Shown here: positions 53,073-62,187 of the stretch, in pieces | How the letters are laid out: each line of letters starts with the position of its first letter | Position numbering within the stretch: the stretch's first letter is position 1 | DNA from: Desulfobaculum xiamenense | GTDB taxonomy: Bacteria; Desulfobacterota; Desulfovibrionia; Desulfovibrionales; Desulfovibrionaceae | DNA length: 64,000 bases | Direction: 5' to 3' | NCBI RefSeq assembly: GCF_011927665.1 | Contig: NZ_JAATJA010000001.1 | Coordinates: 601,019-665,018 of the forward strand | Program-made: the position numbers and the translations under genes | Notes under the pieces: generated by a model | Told to the model about the DNA's origin: nothing | Database searches by the model: none | What the model saw: only the letters and a program-made list of their open reading frames with translations

Positions 53073-53513
53073 ATGTCACAGTTAACGGTCGCCATCGGCT
53101 CCGATCACGCCGGATTCTCCCTCAAGGAAATCCTGCGCAAGCATCTGGAGGACCGTGGCATCACCGTGCAGGACGTCGGTCCCTTCGACACCTGCAGCGT
53201 CGATTATCCCGTCTACGCCAAGAAGCTCTGCAAGTATGTCCTCGAAGAAGGCTGCCCCGGCGTGCTCGTCTGCGGCACCGGCATCGGCATGTCCATGACG
53301 GCCAACCACATCCCCGGCATCCGTGCGGCGGTGTGCGCCAATAGCTATCAGGCCCGCATGACCCGTCTGCACAACGACGCGAACGTCCTCTGCCTTGGCG
53401 AGCGCGTCACCGGTCCCGGCCTTGCCGCCGAAATTCTCGACATCTTCATCGACACGCAGTTCGAGGGCGGCCGCCACCTGCGCCGCATCGAGCTGATCGA
53501 GAACAACGACTAG
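53073..53513 (+). CDS. rpiB: Ribose-5-phosphate isomerase B
   Basis: 146-aa RpiB/LacAB-family isomerase interconverting ribose 5-phosphate and ribulose 5-phosphate. It shows IGSDHAGFSLKE, VDYPVYA, the catalytic-Cys region VLVCGTGIGMSMTANHIPGIRAAVC and LCLGERV. ATG at 53073. It is followed 66 bp later by transketolase, so the pair covers the non-oxidative pentose phosphate branch. Confidence 0.96.
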   Translation: MSQLTVAIGSDHAGFSLKEILRKHLEDRGITVQDVGPFDTCSVDYPVYAKKLCKYVLEEGCPGVLVCGTGIGMSMTANHIPGIRAAVCANSYQARMTRLHNDANVLCLGERVTGPGLAAEILDIFIDTQFEGGRHLRRIELIENND

Positions 53514-53579
53514 TCACGAAGCCCGGCCCAGTCCGGACACAAAAAATACCGCCCCTTCGGCGCAGAGGAAAGAACGACC

Positions 53580-55559
53580 ATGATGACCGAGGCGAATCCC
53601 GCACTTGATGCCAAGGCCGTGAGCGTGCTCAAGGCTCTGGTCATGGATGCCACCCGCAAGGCCAACTCCGGCCATCCCGGCGGCCCCATGTCTTCCGCTG
53701 ACATGGCCTACGTGCTGTTCAAAGAATTTCTCCGTTTCGACCCGTCCGATCCCCAGTGGTTCAACCGCGACCGCTTCATCCTGTCCGCAGGGCACGAATC
53801 CTCGCTGCTCTACGGCCTGCTGCATTTCTGCGACCTGCTCGAAATCGACGACCTGAAGGCCTTCCGCCAGTTCGGCAGCAAGACCCCCGGCCACCCCGAA
53901 ATCGAACTCCCCGGCGTGGAAGTGACCACCGGTCCCCTCGGACAGGGCTTCGCCATGGGCGTGGGTGAGGCCGTTGCCGAAGCGCTGCTGCGCAGCAAGC
54001 TCGGCGACGAGACCATCGACCACAACACCTTCGTGCTCGCTTCCGACGGCGACCTGCAGGAGCCTGTGGCCCTTGGCGCGGCTTCGCTGGCAGGCCTGTG
54101 GGGCCTCGGCAAGCTCGTGGTGCTCTACGACAAGAACGAAATCCAGTTGGCCGGTCCCACCAGCCGCTGCGACTGCGTCGACTACCGCAAGGTCTTCGAA
54201 GGCATGTGCTGGCAGGTTCTCGAAGTCGACGGACATGACCACGAAGCCATCCGCACCGCCATCGCCGAGGCGAAGAACGATCCCCGCCCGACCCTGATCA
54301 TCGGCCATACCGTCATGGCCAAGGGCACCGCCACCCGCGAGGGCGATCATGAGACCCACGGCGCACCGCTGCCGCCCGAGGAAATCGCTGCCACCAAGGC
54401 CAAGTGGGGCCTTGATCCCGAGGCCGACTTCCAGGTGCCCGAGGATGTCCTCACCCATTTCCGTTCCCACTTCGGCTTCCTCGAAGCCGAATCCAAGAAG
54501 TGGATGCGCAAGCTGGTCACCCGGCGTGAAACCGATTCCGAGTTCGACGAGCTCTGGAACAACGTGACCGGCAGCCGCAGAAGCCTCAAGCTGCGCATGC
54601 CCGAATTCGAGGACGGTTCCTCCGTGGCCACCCGCAAGGCCTGGGGTTCCTGCCTGAACGAGATCATGCACCAGCTGCCGTTTTTGGCCGGCGGTTCCGC
54701 CGACCTCGACCCCTCCAACCAGACCGCCAAGTTCCGCGAGGCCATGGGCGTCTTCTGCGCCAGCGACCACGGCAAGCGGAACCTGTCCTTCGGCGTGCGT
54801 GAATTCCCCATGGGAGCCATCCTGAACGGCATGGCCGCTCACGGCGGCGTCATCCCCTTCGGTGCGACCTTCCTGGTCTTCTCCGACTACGAGCGCAACG
54901 CGCTGCGGATGTCCGCCCTGCAGAAGCTCCCCGTCCTGCACGTCTTTACGCATGATTCCTTCTACGTGGGCGAAGATGGCCCCACGCACCAGCCCATCGA
55001 GCACGCCAGCTCGCTGCGCCTCATCCCCAACATGCTCGTGTTCCGCCCGGCAGACGCCTACGAAACCCGCGCATGTCTGGAACTGGCTCTCACCCAGACA
55101 GAGCGCCCGAGCTGCCTGCTGCTGACCCGTCAGGGTCTCCCCGTGCTCGCGCCGTCCAGCCACCCCTCGGTGGTGGAAGGCCCCGCCCGCGGCGGTTACA
55201 TCCTTGAGGACTGCGACGGCGAACCCGAAGTGACCATCATGGCCGCCGGTTCCGAGGTTGACCTCGCCCGCCGCACCGCCCGCATGCTCGAAGGCCGCAA
55301 GGTGCGCATTGTCAGCATCCCCTCCATGGAACTCTTCGACGAACAGACCCCCGAGTACCGCAACGCAGTGCTCGGCGGCGGCCTGCGCGTCGCCGTGGAA
55401 GCAGGCTCCACCGGCCTGTGGTACAAGTACGCCGGGCTCGACGGCATCGTTTACGGCCTCGACCATTTCGGCGCTTCCGCTCCCGCTGGAGAACTTGCAA
55501 GGGAATACGGCTTCACCCCCGAGAATCTCACCCGGATCATCACTGAAAAGCTCGCCTAG
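53580..55559 (+). CDS. tkt: Transketolase
   Basis: 659-aa thiamine-diphosphate enzyme of the pentose phosphate pathway. N-terminal ANSGHPGGPMSSADMAYVLF, the ThDP motif SDGDLQEPVALGAASLAGLWGLGKLVVLYDKNEI, and mid-domain FTHDSFYVGEDGPTHQP with the catalytic Glu region are intact. Length is normal. Start at ATG 53580 or 53583; GAGGAAAG lies upstream. Between rpiB and glpX on the same strand. Confidence 0.97.
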   Translation: MMTEANPALDAKAVSVLKALVMDATRKANSGHPGGPMSSADMAYVLFKEFLRFDPSDPQWFNRDRFILSAGHESSLLYGLLHFCDLLEIDDLKAFRQFGSKTPGHPEIELPGVEVTTGPLGQGFAMGVGEAVAEALLRSKLGDETIDHNTFVLASDGDLQEPVALGAASLAGLWGLGKLVVLYDKNEIQLAGPTSRCDCVDYRKVFEGMCWQVLEVDGHDHEAIRTAIAEAKNDPRPTLIIGHTVMAKGTATREGDHETHGAPLPPEEIAATKAKWGLDPEADFQVPEDVLTHFRSHFGFLEAESKKWMRKLVTRRETDSEFDELWNNVTGSRRSLKLRMPEFEDGSSVATRKAWGSCLNEIMHQLPFLAGGSADLDPSNQTAKFREAMGVFCASDHGKRNLSFGVREFPMGAILNGMAAHGGVIPFGATFLVFSDYERNALRMSALQKLPVLHVFTHDSFYVGEDGPTHQPIEHASSLRLIPNMLVFRPADAYETRACLELALTQTERPSCLLLTRQGLPVLAPSSHPSVVEGPARGGYILEDCDGEPEVTIMAAGSEVDLARRTARMLEGRKVRIVSIPSMELFDEQTPEYRNAVLGGGLRVAVEAGSTGLWYKYAGLDGIVYGLDHFGASAPAGELAREYGFTPENLTRIITEKLA

Positions 55560-55591
55560 TTCCGAGCACGGCGCAAGAAAGGAGTGACACT

Positions 55592-56575
55592 GTGGAAGCC
55601 CCCGAACGCAATCTCGCAATGGATCTGGTCCGCATAACGGAAGCTGCGGCACTCGCCTCTGGCCGCTGGCTCGGCAAGGGCAACAAGGAAGCCGGAGATC
55701 AGGCTGCCGTTGATGCCATGCGCCTGTCCTTCAACTCCCTGCCCATCGCGGGCACCGTCATCATCGGCGAAGGGGAGAAGGACGAAGCCCCCATGCTCTA
55801 CAACGGCGAAAAGGTCGGCGCGGGCGGCGGTTTTGCCGTCGACGTCGCGGTTGACCCCGTCGAGGGAACCAACCTCCTCGCCTTCGGCCGTCCCAACGCC
55901 ATCTCCGTGGTCGGCGTGGCTCCCAAGGGTGCCATGTTCAACCCCGGCCCCAGCTTCTACATGCAGAAGCTCGTCGTGCCCGCCGCCGCGAAGGACGTGG
56001 TGCACCTCGACGCCCCGGTGAAGGACAACCTGACCAAGGTTGCCAAGGCGCTCGGCAAGGACGTGGACGACCTCGTCGTCTTCGTGCTGGACAAGCCCCG
56101 CCACAAGCAGCTCATTCAGGAAATCCGCGAAACCGGCGCACGCATTCAGCTGCACACCGACGGCGACGTGGCTGGCTCGCTCATGGCCATCAACCCCAAT
56201 TCCGAGGTTGACATCATGATGGGCACCGGCGGCACCCCCGAGGGCGTGCTCTCCGCCTGCGCCATCCGCGCCATGGGCGGCGAAATGCTCGCCCGCCTCG
56301 ACCCGCGCTCCAAGAAGGAGGAGCAGGCTCTCATGGATGCCGGCATCGACATCCGAGAGATCTTCACCGTCCGCACGCTGGTCAAGACGGACGACACCTT
56401 CTTCGCCGCCACCGGCATCTCCGGTGGCACCTTCCTTAAGGGCGTGACGTACACCGGCAACGGTGCCACCACCCACTCCCTCGTCATGCGCGGCAAGACC
56501 GGCTCCATCCGCTACATCGAGGCCGTGCACAGCTGGGACAAGCTGATGCGCTTCTCCTCCGTGAAGTACGACTAA
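55592..56575 (+). CDS. glpX: Class II fructose-1,6-bisphosphatase
   Basis: 327-aa GlpX-type FBPase of gluconeogenesis. Lithium-sensitive phosphatase motifs are seen as IIGEGEKDEAPMLYNGE, DVAVDPVEGTNLLA and the C-terminal GTGGTPEGVLSACAI. The start is GTG at 55592, with AAAGGAG upstream. It closes the rpiB-tkt-glpX run, 32 bp after tkt, and is followed by a strong terminator. With the PEP-synthase-like and pyc genes elsewhere in the window, it fits a gluconeogenic lifestyle. Confidence 0.96.
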   Translation: MEAPERNLAMDLVRITEAAALASGRWLGKGNKEAGDQAAVDAMRLSFNSLPIAGTVIIGEGEKDEAPMLYNGEKVGAGGGFAVDVAVDPVEGTNLLAFGRPNAISVVGVAPKGAMFNPGPSFYMQKLVVPAAAKDVVHLDAPVKDNLTKVAKALGKDVDDLVVFVLDKPRHKQLIQEIRETGARIQLHTDGDVAGSLMAINPNSEVDIMMGTGGTPEGVLSACAIRAMGGEMLARLDPRSKKEEQALMDAGIDIREIFTVRTLVKTDDTFFAATGISGGTFLKGVTYTGNGATTHSLVMRGKTGSIRYIEAVHSWDKLMRFSSVKYD

Positions 56576-56603
56576 GCCGATCGCACGACCACTCGACGAA
56601 ACG

Positions 56604-56635
56604 AAGCCCCCGGACGCAAGTCCGGGGGCTTTTTT
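56604..56635 (+). terminator. Terminator after glpX
   Basis: Perfect 12-bp stem AAGCCCCCGGAC / GTCCGGGGGCTT with GCAA loop, then a run of T. Confidence 0.95.
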
Positions 56636-56655
56636 CGCATTCGGGGGAACCGTCG

Positions 56656-57507
56656 TCAGGCGTAGTGCATCATAATCCGCTCCAGCGCCGCGCGGTCCTC
56701 CTCGCGTTCGGCCAGCGGCGGACCTTCCAGATGACGGAAGCGGCTCTCGAAGGTTGGCCTGTCTGTACGATACAGCACGCCGATCGGAATCCTCTCGCCG
56801 AACTCCCACGCCCGCGCCATGGCCGCCGTCCGGTCGGTGGGATCATGCTCCGGCGGCAATTCGTAGCACCGTTCGCGATACCATGCTTGCGTATTGACCT
56901 TGTTGAAGGAAACGCAAGGCTGAAGAACATCCACAAGGGCGAATCCCTCGTGATTCATGGCCTGCCGGATGAGATCGGCCAGATGCGCCTGCATGCCGGA
57001 AAATCCCCGCGCCACGAACCCGGCGTTCATGGCCACGGCCACAGCCACCGGGTTGAACGCCTCGGAGGCCACGCCCCACGGCTGGGCCTTGGTTACCTGC
57101 TCGCTCATGGTGGTCGGGCTGGCCTGGCCCTTGGTAAGCCCGTATATCTGATTGTCGTGCACGATGACGGTGAGGTCCATGTTACGCCTGATGGCCGCGA
57201 GGAAATGGTTGCCGCCCTCGCCATAGGTGCAGCCGTCGCCACTGGTGACGAGAATCTTCAGGCGGCGATTGGCCAGCCGCGCGCCTTGCGCCACGGGAAG
57301 CGCCCGCCCGTGCAGACCGTTGAAGAAATTCACCCGCATGTAGTGCGGCAGCTTTGCCGCCTGCCCGATACCCGAGACCACCAGCGCCTCGTTCGGCGCT
57401 ATGCCCTCCTCGGCCAGCGCCTGCTTCACGGCCGCGATGATGCCGAAGTTGCCGCATCCGGGACACCACGAGGTCTTATACGTTCCGAAGTCGTCTGCGG
57501 TTACCAT
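56656..57507 (-). CDS. korB: 2-oxoacid:ferredoxin oxidoreductase beta subunit
   Basis: 283-aa thiamine-diphosphate subunit of a KorB/PorB-type enzyme that oxidatively decarboxylates a 2-oxoacid (2-oxoglutarate most likely) to an acyl-CoA and reduces ferredoxin. It shows WCPGCGNFGI (cluster/ThDP motif), the ThDP-binding SGDGCTYGEGGNHFLAAIRRN, DNQIYGLTKGQASPT, and CVSFNKVN with a further Cys. ATG at 57507 with GAGGAGGG upstream, 1 bp after the alpha-subunit stop. No separate ferredoxin-like delta subunit is adjacent. Confidence 0.93.
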   Translation of the reverse strand: MVTADDFGTYKTSWCPGCGNFGIIAAVKQALAEEGIAPNEALVVSGIGQAAKLPHYMRVNFFNGLHGRALPVAQGARLANRRLKILVTSGDGCTYGEGGNHFLAAIRRNMDLTVIVHDNQIYGLTKGQASPTTMSEQVTKAQPWGVASEAFNPVAVAVAMNAGFVARGFSGMQAHLADLIRQAMNHEGFALVDVLQPCVSFNKVNTQAWYRERCYELPPEHDPTDRTAAMARAWEFGERIPIGVLYRTDRPTFESRFRHLEGPPLAEREEDRAALERIMMHYA

Positions 57508-57508
57508 G

Positions 57509-59221
57509 TCAGCCCTCCTCCGGTGACGAGCACACCCGCGCATCGAGCCTGTCCACGATATACCGGGCCGTGAGCGGTAGCCCGTCGTGCCGCAGCACAA
57601 GGTAGCTAAAACCAAACCCCGTCTCCCGCCTGAGGAGCGCCGCGAACTGCCCCGTGGCGTTGCTCTCCACGCACACGACCTCCCGCGCGCTGTCGAACTC
57701 CCCAAGAAAGGCGTCCGCGCGAAGCGGCCAGACCTGCGTGAAATGGACCACGCCCGTACGCACGCCGTGCCCGCGCATGACCGACGCTGCCTCGCGCACC
57801 GCATCGCCGCTCGAACCCCAGCACACCAGCAGCAGATCGGGCGATTCGTCGCCGCTCACTTGCGGTGGCAAAGCGTCTCGCCACAGGCCAAGTCCCTTGC
57901 GCAGGCGCTTCTCGTTCTGCGTCACGCGAATGTCCGGGTCCTCCGTGATGTGCCCATCCGGCCGATGCTCGTGCGAATCCGCCACCACCACATGCGGGCC
58001 AAACCCCGGCAGCAGCCGTGGCGAAACGCCGCTTTCCGTCTCGGCGTAACGCTCGTAGTCATCACCCACCTCGGCGTGCGTTGCCGGGCGGCTCACCGGT
58101 GGCAGGGCATCGAGATCGAAGGCGTCCACGGCACACAGGCTGTCGGCCAGATGCTGATCCGTAAGGATGATGACCGGACTCTGGTGCAGCTCGGCCTGAT
58201 CAATGGCCCGATGGGCGAGGTGGAAACAGTCCTCGACGCTTCCCGGCGCGAGCACGGCTCGCGGGAATTCGCCATGCCCCGCGTGGAGCACGAGATTCAG
58301 GTCTGCCTGCTCGGTGTGCGTGGGCAGGCCCGTCGCCGGTCCGGGGCGCTGTGCCACGGCGCAGACGATGGGCGTCTCGGCCACGGCGGCAAGGCTCAAG
58401 CCTTCGGTCATAAGCGCGAAACCGCCGCCCGAGGTCGGCACGATGGCCCGCGCCCCGGCATAGGACGCGCCAAGGGCCATGTTGATGGCTGCTATCTCGT
58501 CCTCGGCCTGCTCCACGACCACGCCAAGCTCCGCGCCATGACTGATAAGCGCTTGCGCGATGGAAGTGCCCGGCGTCATGGGATAGAAGGAACAGAAGTT
58601 CGCCCCCGCCGCCATGGCTCCCAGCGCGAGGGCGTCGTTGCCGTTCATCAGCAGACGCCCCGTCCGAGGTTCCGCCTCCGGTAGCGCGGCAAAGGGCACA
58701 TTTCGCGAATACGCCCACTCGTAGGCCTTTGCGAGCACGGCGTGATTGCGGGCGACGACGGTCTCCCCCTTGCGGGCGAAGGTTTCGGACAGAAGCGTCT
58801 CGAACACGTCCTGCCCGAGGCCCAGCAGCGCCCCGACGACGCCAAGCCCAGCGACATTGCGCAAAATCGCCTCCGGAGCCAATTCCGCCAGCGGCAACGA
58901 AAGGCTGGGGGCCTCCTTTGCGTCCAGTTCGGCATCCAACAGGAGCAGCCCGCCCTTGCGCAGAGCATGGGCATTGAGATCCACGGCCTCCTGATTCAGC
59001 GCCACCAGCAGATCCATTTCCTCGTCAGGCCCGCCGACGGGCGCCGTCCCCGCGCGAATGGCGAAGGTATTATGTCCGCCACGGATGCGCGACATGTACA
59101 CCTGCGACACGGCCACATTGTATCCGGCCCGCATCAGTGCCTTGGCCAGCAGACGGCCCACCGTTGCCAACCCCTGCCCTGCCGCTCCACCGATGACGAC
59201 ATTCACCCCGCGTTCGGACAT
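57509..59221 (-). CDS. korA: 2-oxoacid:ferredoxin oxidoreductase fused gamma-alpha subunit
   Basis: 570-aa subunit. The N-terminal gamma domain (about 1-185) starts with VVIGGAAGQGLATVGRLLAKAL and contains SRIRGGHNTF. The alpha (pyrimidine-binding) domain follows (about 195-400) with GNDALALGAMAAGANFCSFYPMTPGTS and ALGASYAGARAIVPTSGGGFALM, and then a C-terminal domain (about 450-570). This gamma-alpha fusion with a separate beta subunit is typical of two-subunit 2-oxoglutarate synthases. ATG at 59221. Coupled to korB. Confidence 0.93.
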   Translation of the reverse strand: MSERGVNVVIGGAAGQGLATVGRLLAKALMRAGYNVAVSQVYMSRIRGGHNTFAIRAGTAPVGGPDEEMDLLVALNQEAVDLNAHALRKGGLLLLDAELDAKEAPSLSLPLAELAPEAILRNVAGLGVVGALLGLGQDVFETLLSETFARKGETVVARNHAVLAKAYEWAYSRNVPFAALPEAEPRTGRLLMNGNDALALGAMAAGANFCSFYPMTPGTSIAQALISHGAELGVVVEQAEDEIAAINMALGASYAGARAIVPTSGGGFALMTEGLSLAAVAETPIVCAVAQRPGPATGLPTHTEQADLNLVLHAGHGEFPRAVLAPGSVEDCFHLAHRAIDQAELHQSPVIILTDQHLADSLCAVDAFDLDALPPVSRPATHAEVGDDYERYAETESGVSPRLLPGFGPHVVVADSHEHRPDGHITEDPDIRVTQNEKRLRKGLGLWRDALPPQVSGDESPDLLLVCWGSSGDAVREAASVMRGHGVRTGVVHFTQVWPLRADAFLGEFDSAREVVCVESNATGQFAALLRRETGFGFSYLVLRHDGLPLTARYIVDRLDARVCSSPEEG

Positions 59222-59251
59222 GTCCCCTCCCGACGGTCTTCCGCCGACGAA

Positions 59252-59767
59252 TCAGTCCACGAGAAACCCGTCCGCATCAGCGGTCATCACCCAGCCGTGC
59301 GGATCGGTGAAATAGTACTGAAGATCGGTGATGAGCAGGATCACCTCCTGCCCCTCGGCAATAAGCTGCTCCAGAAAGCGCCGCTCCGCGTCGCTCCCCG
59401 CATCCTCGAACTGCCCACCGTGGTAGCCGACGATGGCCTGTTCCATCTCCAGCGCCATGCCAAGGGCGTCGAGTTCGCGCTCCAGCGGCGGACGCGGCGG
59501 CTCATGGCGGACGGCCAGCCTGCGGAACACGATGCGCAGGGGGATGCCCTCCTCGACCGGCGGCTTCACGGCGTTCCATGATTCATGACGCACGGTGAGC
59601 CGCACCGCCCGCAGCCGCCACATCTGGAGCAGTTTCTCCCGCCGTAGCATGGACAGCATGGCCGCGCCCAACGCATCCGAGCACGCCCCGGCGGCGCGTG
59701 CATAGAATTCCGCGCTTTTGCCAGCCATTTCCTCCGAACGCGTCAGCACCTCGAACAGATCATCCAT
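59252..59767 (-). CDS. Ferritin-like/rubrerythrin-fold protein with degraded metal sites
   Basis: 171-aa helical protein. The first helix (SEEMAGKSAEFYARAA) resembles the first helix of rubrerythrin-type ferritin-like domains, and a later pair (EMEQAIVGYH, AERRFLEQLIAEGQE) resembles the second half. However, the E-x2-H motifs expected in helices B and D are not intact (REKLLQM, EGQEVIL), so a normal di-iron site is doubtful. The C-terminus carries an aromatic segment (LQYYFTDPHGW). ATG at 59767 with GGGAGG upstream. It lies 36 bp after ferritin. The fold assignment is inference. Confidence 0.6.
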   Translation of the reverse strand: MDDLFEVLTRSEEMAGKSAEFYARAAGACSDALGAAMLSMLRREKLLQMWRLRAVRLTVRHESWNAVKPPVEEGIPLRIVFRRLAVRHEPPRPPLERELDALGMALEMEQAIVGYHGGQFEDAGSDAERRFLEQLIAEGQEVILLITDLQYYFTDPHGWVMTADADGFLVD

Positions 59768-59803
59768 GACATCCTCCCGGCCAGTCGGTGCGAACCACAT
59801 CCG

Positions 59804-60316
59804 CTACTGCGCGGCGGTCGGCGGGGTGAACACGCGCATGCCAAGCTCGCGATCCAGCATGAACAGCCCGCCGCCGTCCTTGCCCACCAGCCGTAGCTTG
59901 TTCAACGCATCGCTTACGCTGTCCTCCTCCTCGACCTGCTCCGAAATGAACCATTGCAGGAAGATACCGCAGGCGTGGTCCTTCTCCTTCTGCGCCACAT
60001 CCATGAGATCGTTGATGCGCCGGGTAACCTGCTGCTCGTGCTTGAGGGTCTCCTCGAACACCTCTTCGGGATGCTTCCACGTCGCGGGCGGCGCGTCGAT
60101 GACCGCCAGCTTCACCCGTCCCCCGCGCTCAAGGACATAGTCGTGGAACTTCATGGCGTGGAACAGTTCCTCCTGCGCCTGGATGCGCATCCAGTTCGCG
60201 AATCCCGGCAGGCCCTTCGTGGCGAAATAGCCCGACATGGAAAGGTAGAGATAGCTCGAATACAGTTCCCACTTGATCTGTTCGCTCAAGGCCTTTTCCA
60301 TCGTCCCGCTCAACAT
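59804..60316 (-). CDS. ftnA: Ferritin
   Basis: 170-aa bacterial ferritin (non-haem FtnA type) forming 24-mer iron-storage shells. Ferroxidase ligands are seen in the first helix (QIKWELYSSYLYLSM), in AQEELFHAMKFHDYV (E-x2-H) and in the fourth helix (ISEQVEEED). Length is normal. ATG at 60316 with AAGGAG upstream; an earlier in-frame codon at 60340 is less likely. It may protect the oxygen-sensitive oxidoreductase downstream, but no Fur or PerR box was recognised. Confidence 0.94.
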   Translation of the reverse strand: MLSGTMEKALSEQIKWELYSSYLYLSMSGYFATKGLPGFANWMRIQAQEELFHAMKFHDYVLERGGRVKLAVIDAPPATWKHPEEVFEETLKHEQQVTRRINDLMDVAQKEKDHACGIFLQWFISEQVEEEDSVSDALNKLRLVGKDGGGLFMLDRELGMRVFTPPTAAQ

Positions 60317-60562
60317 GGTGATGCTCCTTCGCGACGGCATCCGCCGCTCGAATCATTGATGTTTCCCGGCATGCAGGGCAGCCGCCCGTGCATGTGCCCT
60401 CCATATCTGCGCATGCAACGCATGATCTATCAATTCGGCCACATCGCATTGACAGGCTCTGCGGGGCTTGCCCAAATCACGCGAATGGGGCAAAAGAGTA
60501 TCCGGAAACGAGACGGCACCATCCTTCTCCCTTCACGAACTACGACCGGAGGATATTCATTG

Positions 60563-60778
60563 ATGCACACCCCTTCCGTCTTCAACCGTTCCCCCCGTCA
60601 GGCGGAAACGAAAATGACCTGCAAGACCTGCCACGGTTCCCTTCGGGTCATCCGTTCCTGCCGAGAAGTCTTCATGTTCTGCGACAAGTGCGGCGGCCGC
60701 TTTCCCCTTGGAGAGTACACGGAATTCTTCGATCAGATCGAGGAGTTCATGAACAACGTGCCCTGCGACCGAATCTGA
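60563..60778 (+). CDS. Small dual-CXXC protein
   Basis: 71-aa soluble protein with two CxxC pairs (CKTC and CDKC) in a zinc-ribbon-like arrangement and a conserved-looking end NNVPCDRI. It resembles a family of small dual-CXXC proteins known from deltaproteobacteria, in which one Cys is selenocysteine in some members; here all are Cys codons. Zinc binding or thiol redox is plausible; the function is unknown. The start is ATG 60563 or TTG 60560, with GGAGGA upstream. Divergent from ferritin; a TTGACA at 60449-60454 could be its -35. Confidence 0.75.
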   Translation: MHTPSVFNRSPRQAETKMTCKTCHGSLRVIRSCREVFMFCDKCGGRFPLGEYTEFFDQIEEFMNNVPCDRI

Positions 60779-61017
60779 CACGCTCCACTTTCCCCTCCGG
60801 GGGCTCCTTTCCCGTCATCACAGGTTTCCATCAGGCTACTCGCGCCGTGCGTGCGCGGCGGGCACTTTTCGTTCAAGGGTATACCAATTCGCGAAACGTG
60901 GAAACCGGGATGCATCAAAACTCGTTCTCATCCTAAAGAATTCCGGGCATCAACCGATATGGCTGGCATGACGACCTTTCGAATCGTCCCCAGCGGCACC
61001 ATTTCGGAGAATGCCTC

Positions 61018-61869
61018 ATGAACAGACACGCACTCATCACCGCGGCCGTCCTGGCCCTTGCCGTCGCCCCCATCGCCCGGGCCGACGAGCAACCGGCCAC
61101 GCCCGGCGAACATATGATCGCCGCCCAGAACGAGGCCCCTGCCCTCGATCCCGGCAGCGGCGTCACCTCGAAATACGGCGGTTCCATCCATCTGGACGGC
61201 ACGCGGCACAGCCTGCGCAATCAGGGGCAGGTTCATCCCGGCGTGCTGGTCCACGACGGCGACAAGGGCTACATATGGCTCCACTCGGACCAGCCCATGC
61301 CCGCGCCGGACGAACACGCCGCAGCGGCGGAAGAACTGCGGCTCAAGGTCCGCGAGCTCGCCGCGCAACTCCTCGCCCCCGGCACAGACCTCGGCGGCGC
61401 GGTAACCATGCCCGTCTCCTTCGTCGATCAGGACGATTTCGACCATTCGTCCTCCTTCGGCCGCTTCATCGCGGAACAGATGTTCAACGACCTGACGCGG
61501 CAAGGCATCGGCGTGCGCGAATACCGCGCCCTGCCCGCCGTGGCCACCCGCCCGCAGGACGGCGAATTCGCCCTCACGCGGGACATGGAACGCGCCGTAC
61601 CGCAGCTTGCCTCCGGACTCGTGCTGGCGGGCACCTACTATTTCGACAAGCACAGCGTCTTCGTGAACGCCCGGCTGTTCCGGCCCTCGGATCAGATGGT
61701 GGTCCGCACCGCGTCGGTAGCCTTCCCGCAGACGCCGCTCACCCGTAGCATGCTGGCCAAGGGCGCGGCCCTGCGCCTGCGCACGGCCGAGGTGGAACTC
61801 AAATCCTACGATGAGATGAAGGACAAGACCACGCTCGGCTACATGCTTGAGCAGGAGGACCTGCACTAG
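61018..61869 (+). CDS. Exported FlgO-like protein (first of trio)
   Basis: 283-aa protein with a Sec signal peptide (cleavage after ARA, about residue 22), a His/Gly-rich segment (about 30-90), and a C-terminal FlgO-like domain (about 100-270) with SFGRFIAEQMFNDLTRQGIGVREYR, GEFALTRDM and AGTYYFDKHSVFVNARLF. FlgO proteins are outer-membrane or periplasmic factors associated with the flagellar H ring or envelope in Vibrio. No flagellar genes are in this window. ATG at 61018 with GGAGAA upstream. First of three genes with 17- and 10-bp gaps. Confidence 0.8.
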   Translation: MNRHALITAAVLALAVAPIARADEQPATPGEHMIAAQNEAPALDPGSGVTSKYGGSIHLDGTRHSLRNQGQVHPGVLVHDGDKGYIWLHSDQPMPAPDEHAAAAEELRLKVRELAAQLLAPGTDLGGAVTMPVSFVDQDDFDHSSSFGRFIAEQMFNDLTRQGIGVREYRALPAVATRPQDGEFALTRDMERAVPQLASGLVLAGTYYFDKHSVFVNARLFRPSDQMVVRTASVAFPQTPLTRSMLAKGAALRLRTAEVELKSYDEMKDKTTLGYMLEQEDLH

Positions 61870-61886
61870 TGCCCCGGAGGTCGATA

Positions 61887-62177
61887 ATGACGACGAAATC
61901 CCGCATCGCCGCGCTTGCGCTGACGGCCCTGCTCGCCGGGTGCTCGGCGGGCGGCGTCAGCCCGCTGGTCGATGTATCGCGGGCGGACGCCCTGCCCTAT
62001 CACGAGCTTGCCCTGCACAATCTCACCCTCGGGCGGGAGTATCAGGTGCAGGGGCGCTTCGAACTGGCTCGGCAGACCTTCCTGCAAGGCCTCGCCACCG
62101 CGCAGAACGACGACATGCGCGCCGTTCTGTCGCAGGAGATCGAAAACACGGACCGGCTCATCCGCACCAAACGGTAG
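61887..62177 (+). CDS. Small lipoprotein between two FlgO-like genes
   Basis: 96-aa lipoprotein. Signal with lipobox LLAGC (Cys near residue 19), then a helical segment of about 60 aa that reads like a single TPR-type hairpin (HNLTLGREYQVQGRFELAR). ATG at 61887 with GGAGG upstream; a GTG at 61869 is less likely. It is sandwiched between the two FlgO-like genes and is probably their lipoprotein partner. No specific function can be given. Confidence 0.8.
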   Translation: MTTKSRIAALALTALLAGCSAGGVSPLVDVSRADALPYHELALHNLTLGREYQVQGRFELARQTFLQGLATAQNDDMRAVLSQEIENTDRLIRTKR

Positions 62178-62187
62178 GATTCACAGC

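Noticed and set aside
53514-55652. 712-codon minus-strand open frame opposite transketolase
   Set aside because: Mirror-image frame of a highly biased gene, with no motif or ribosome site; the plus strand is unambiguous tkt.
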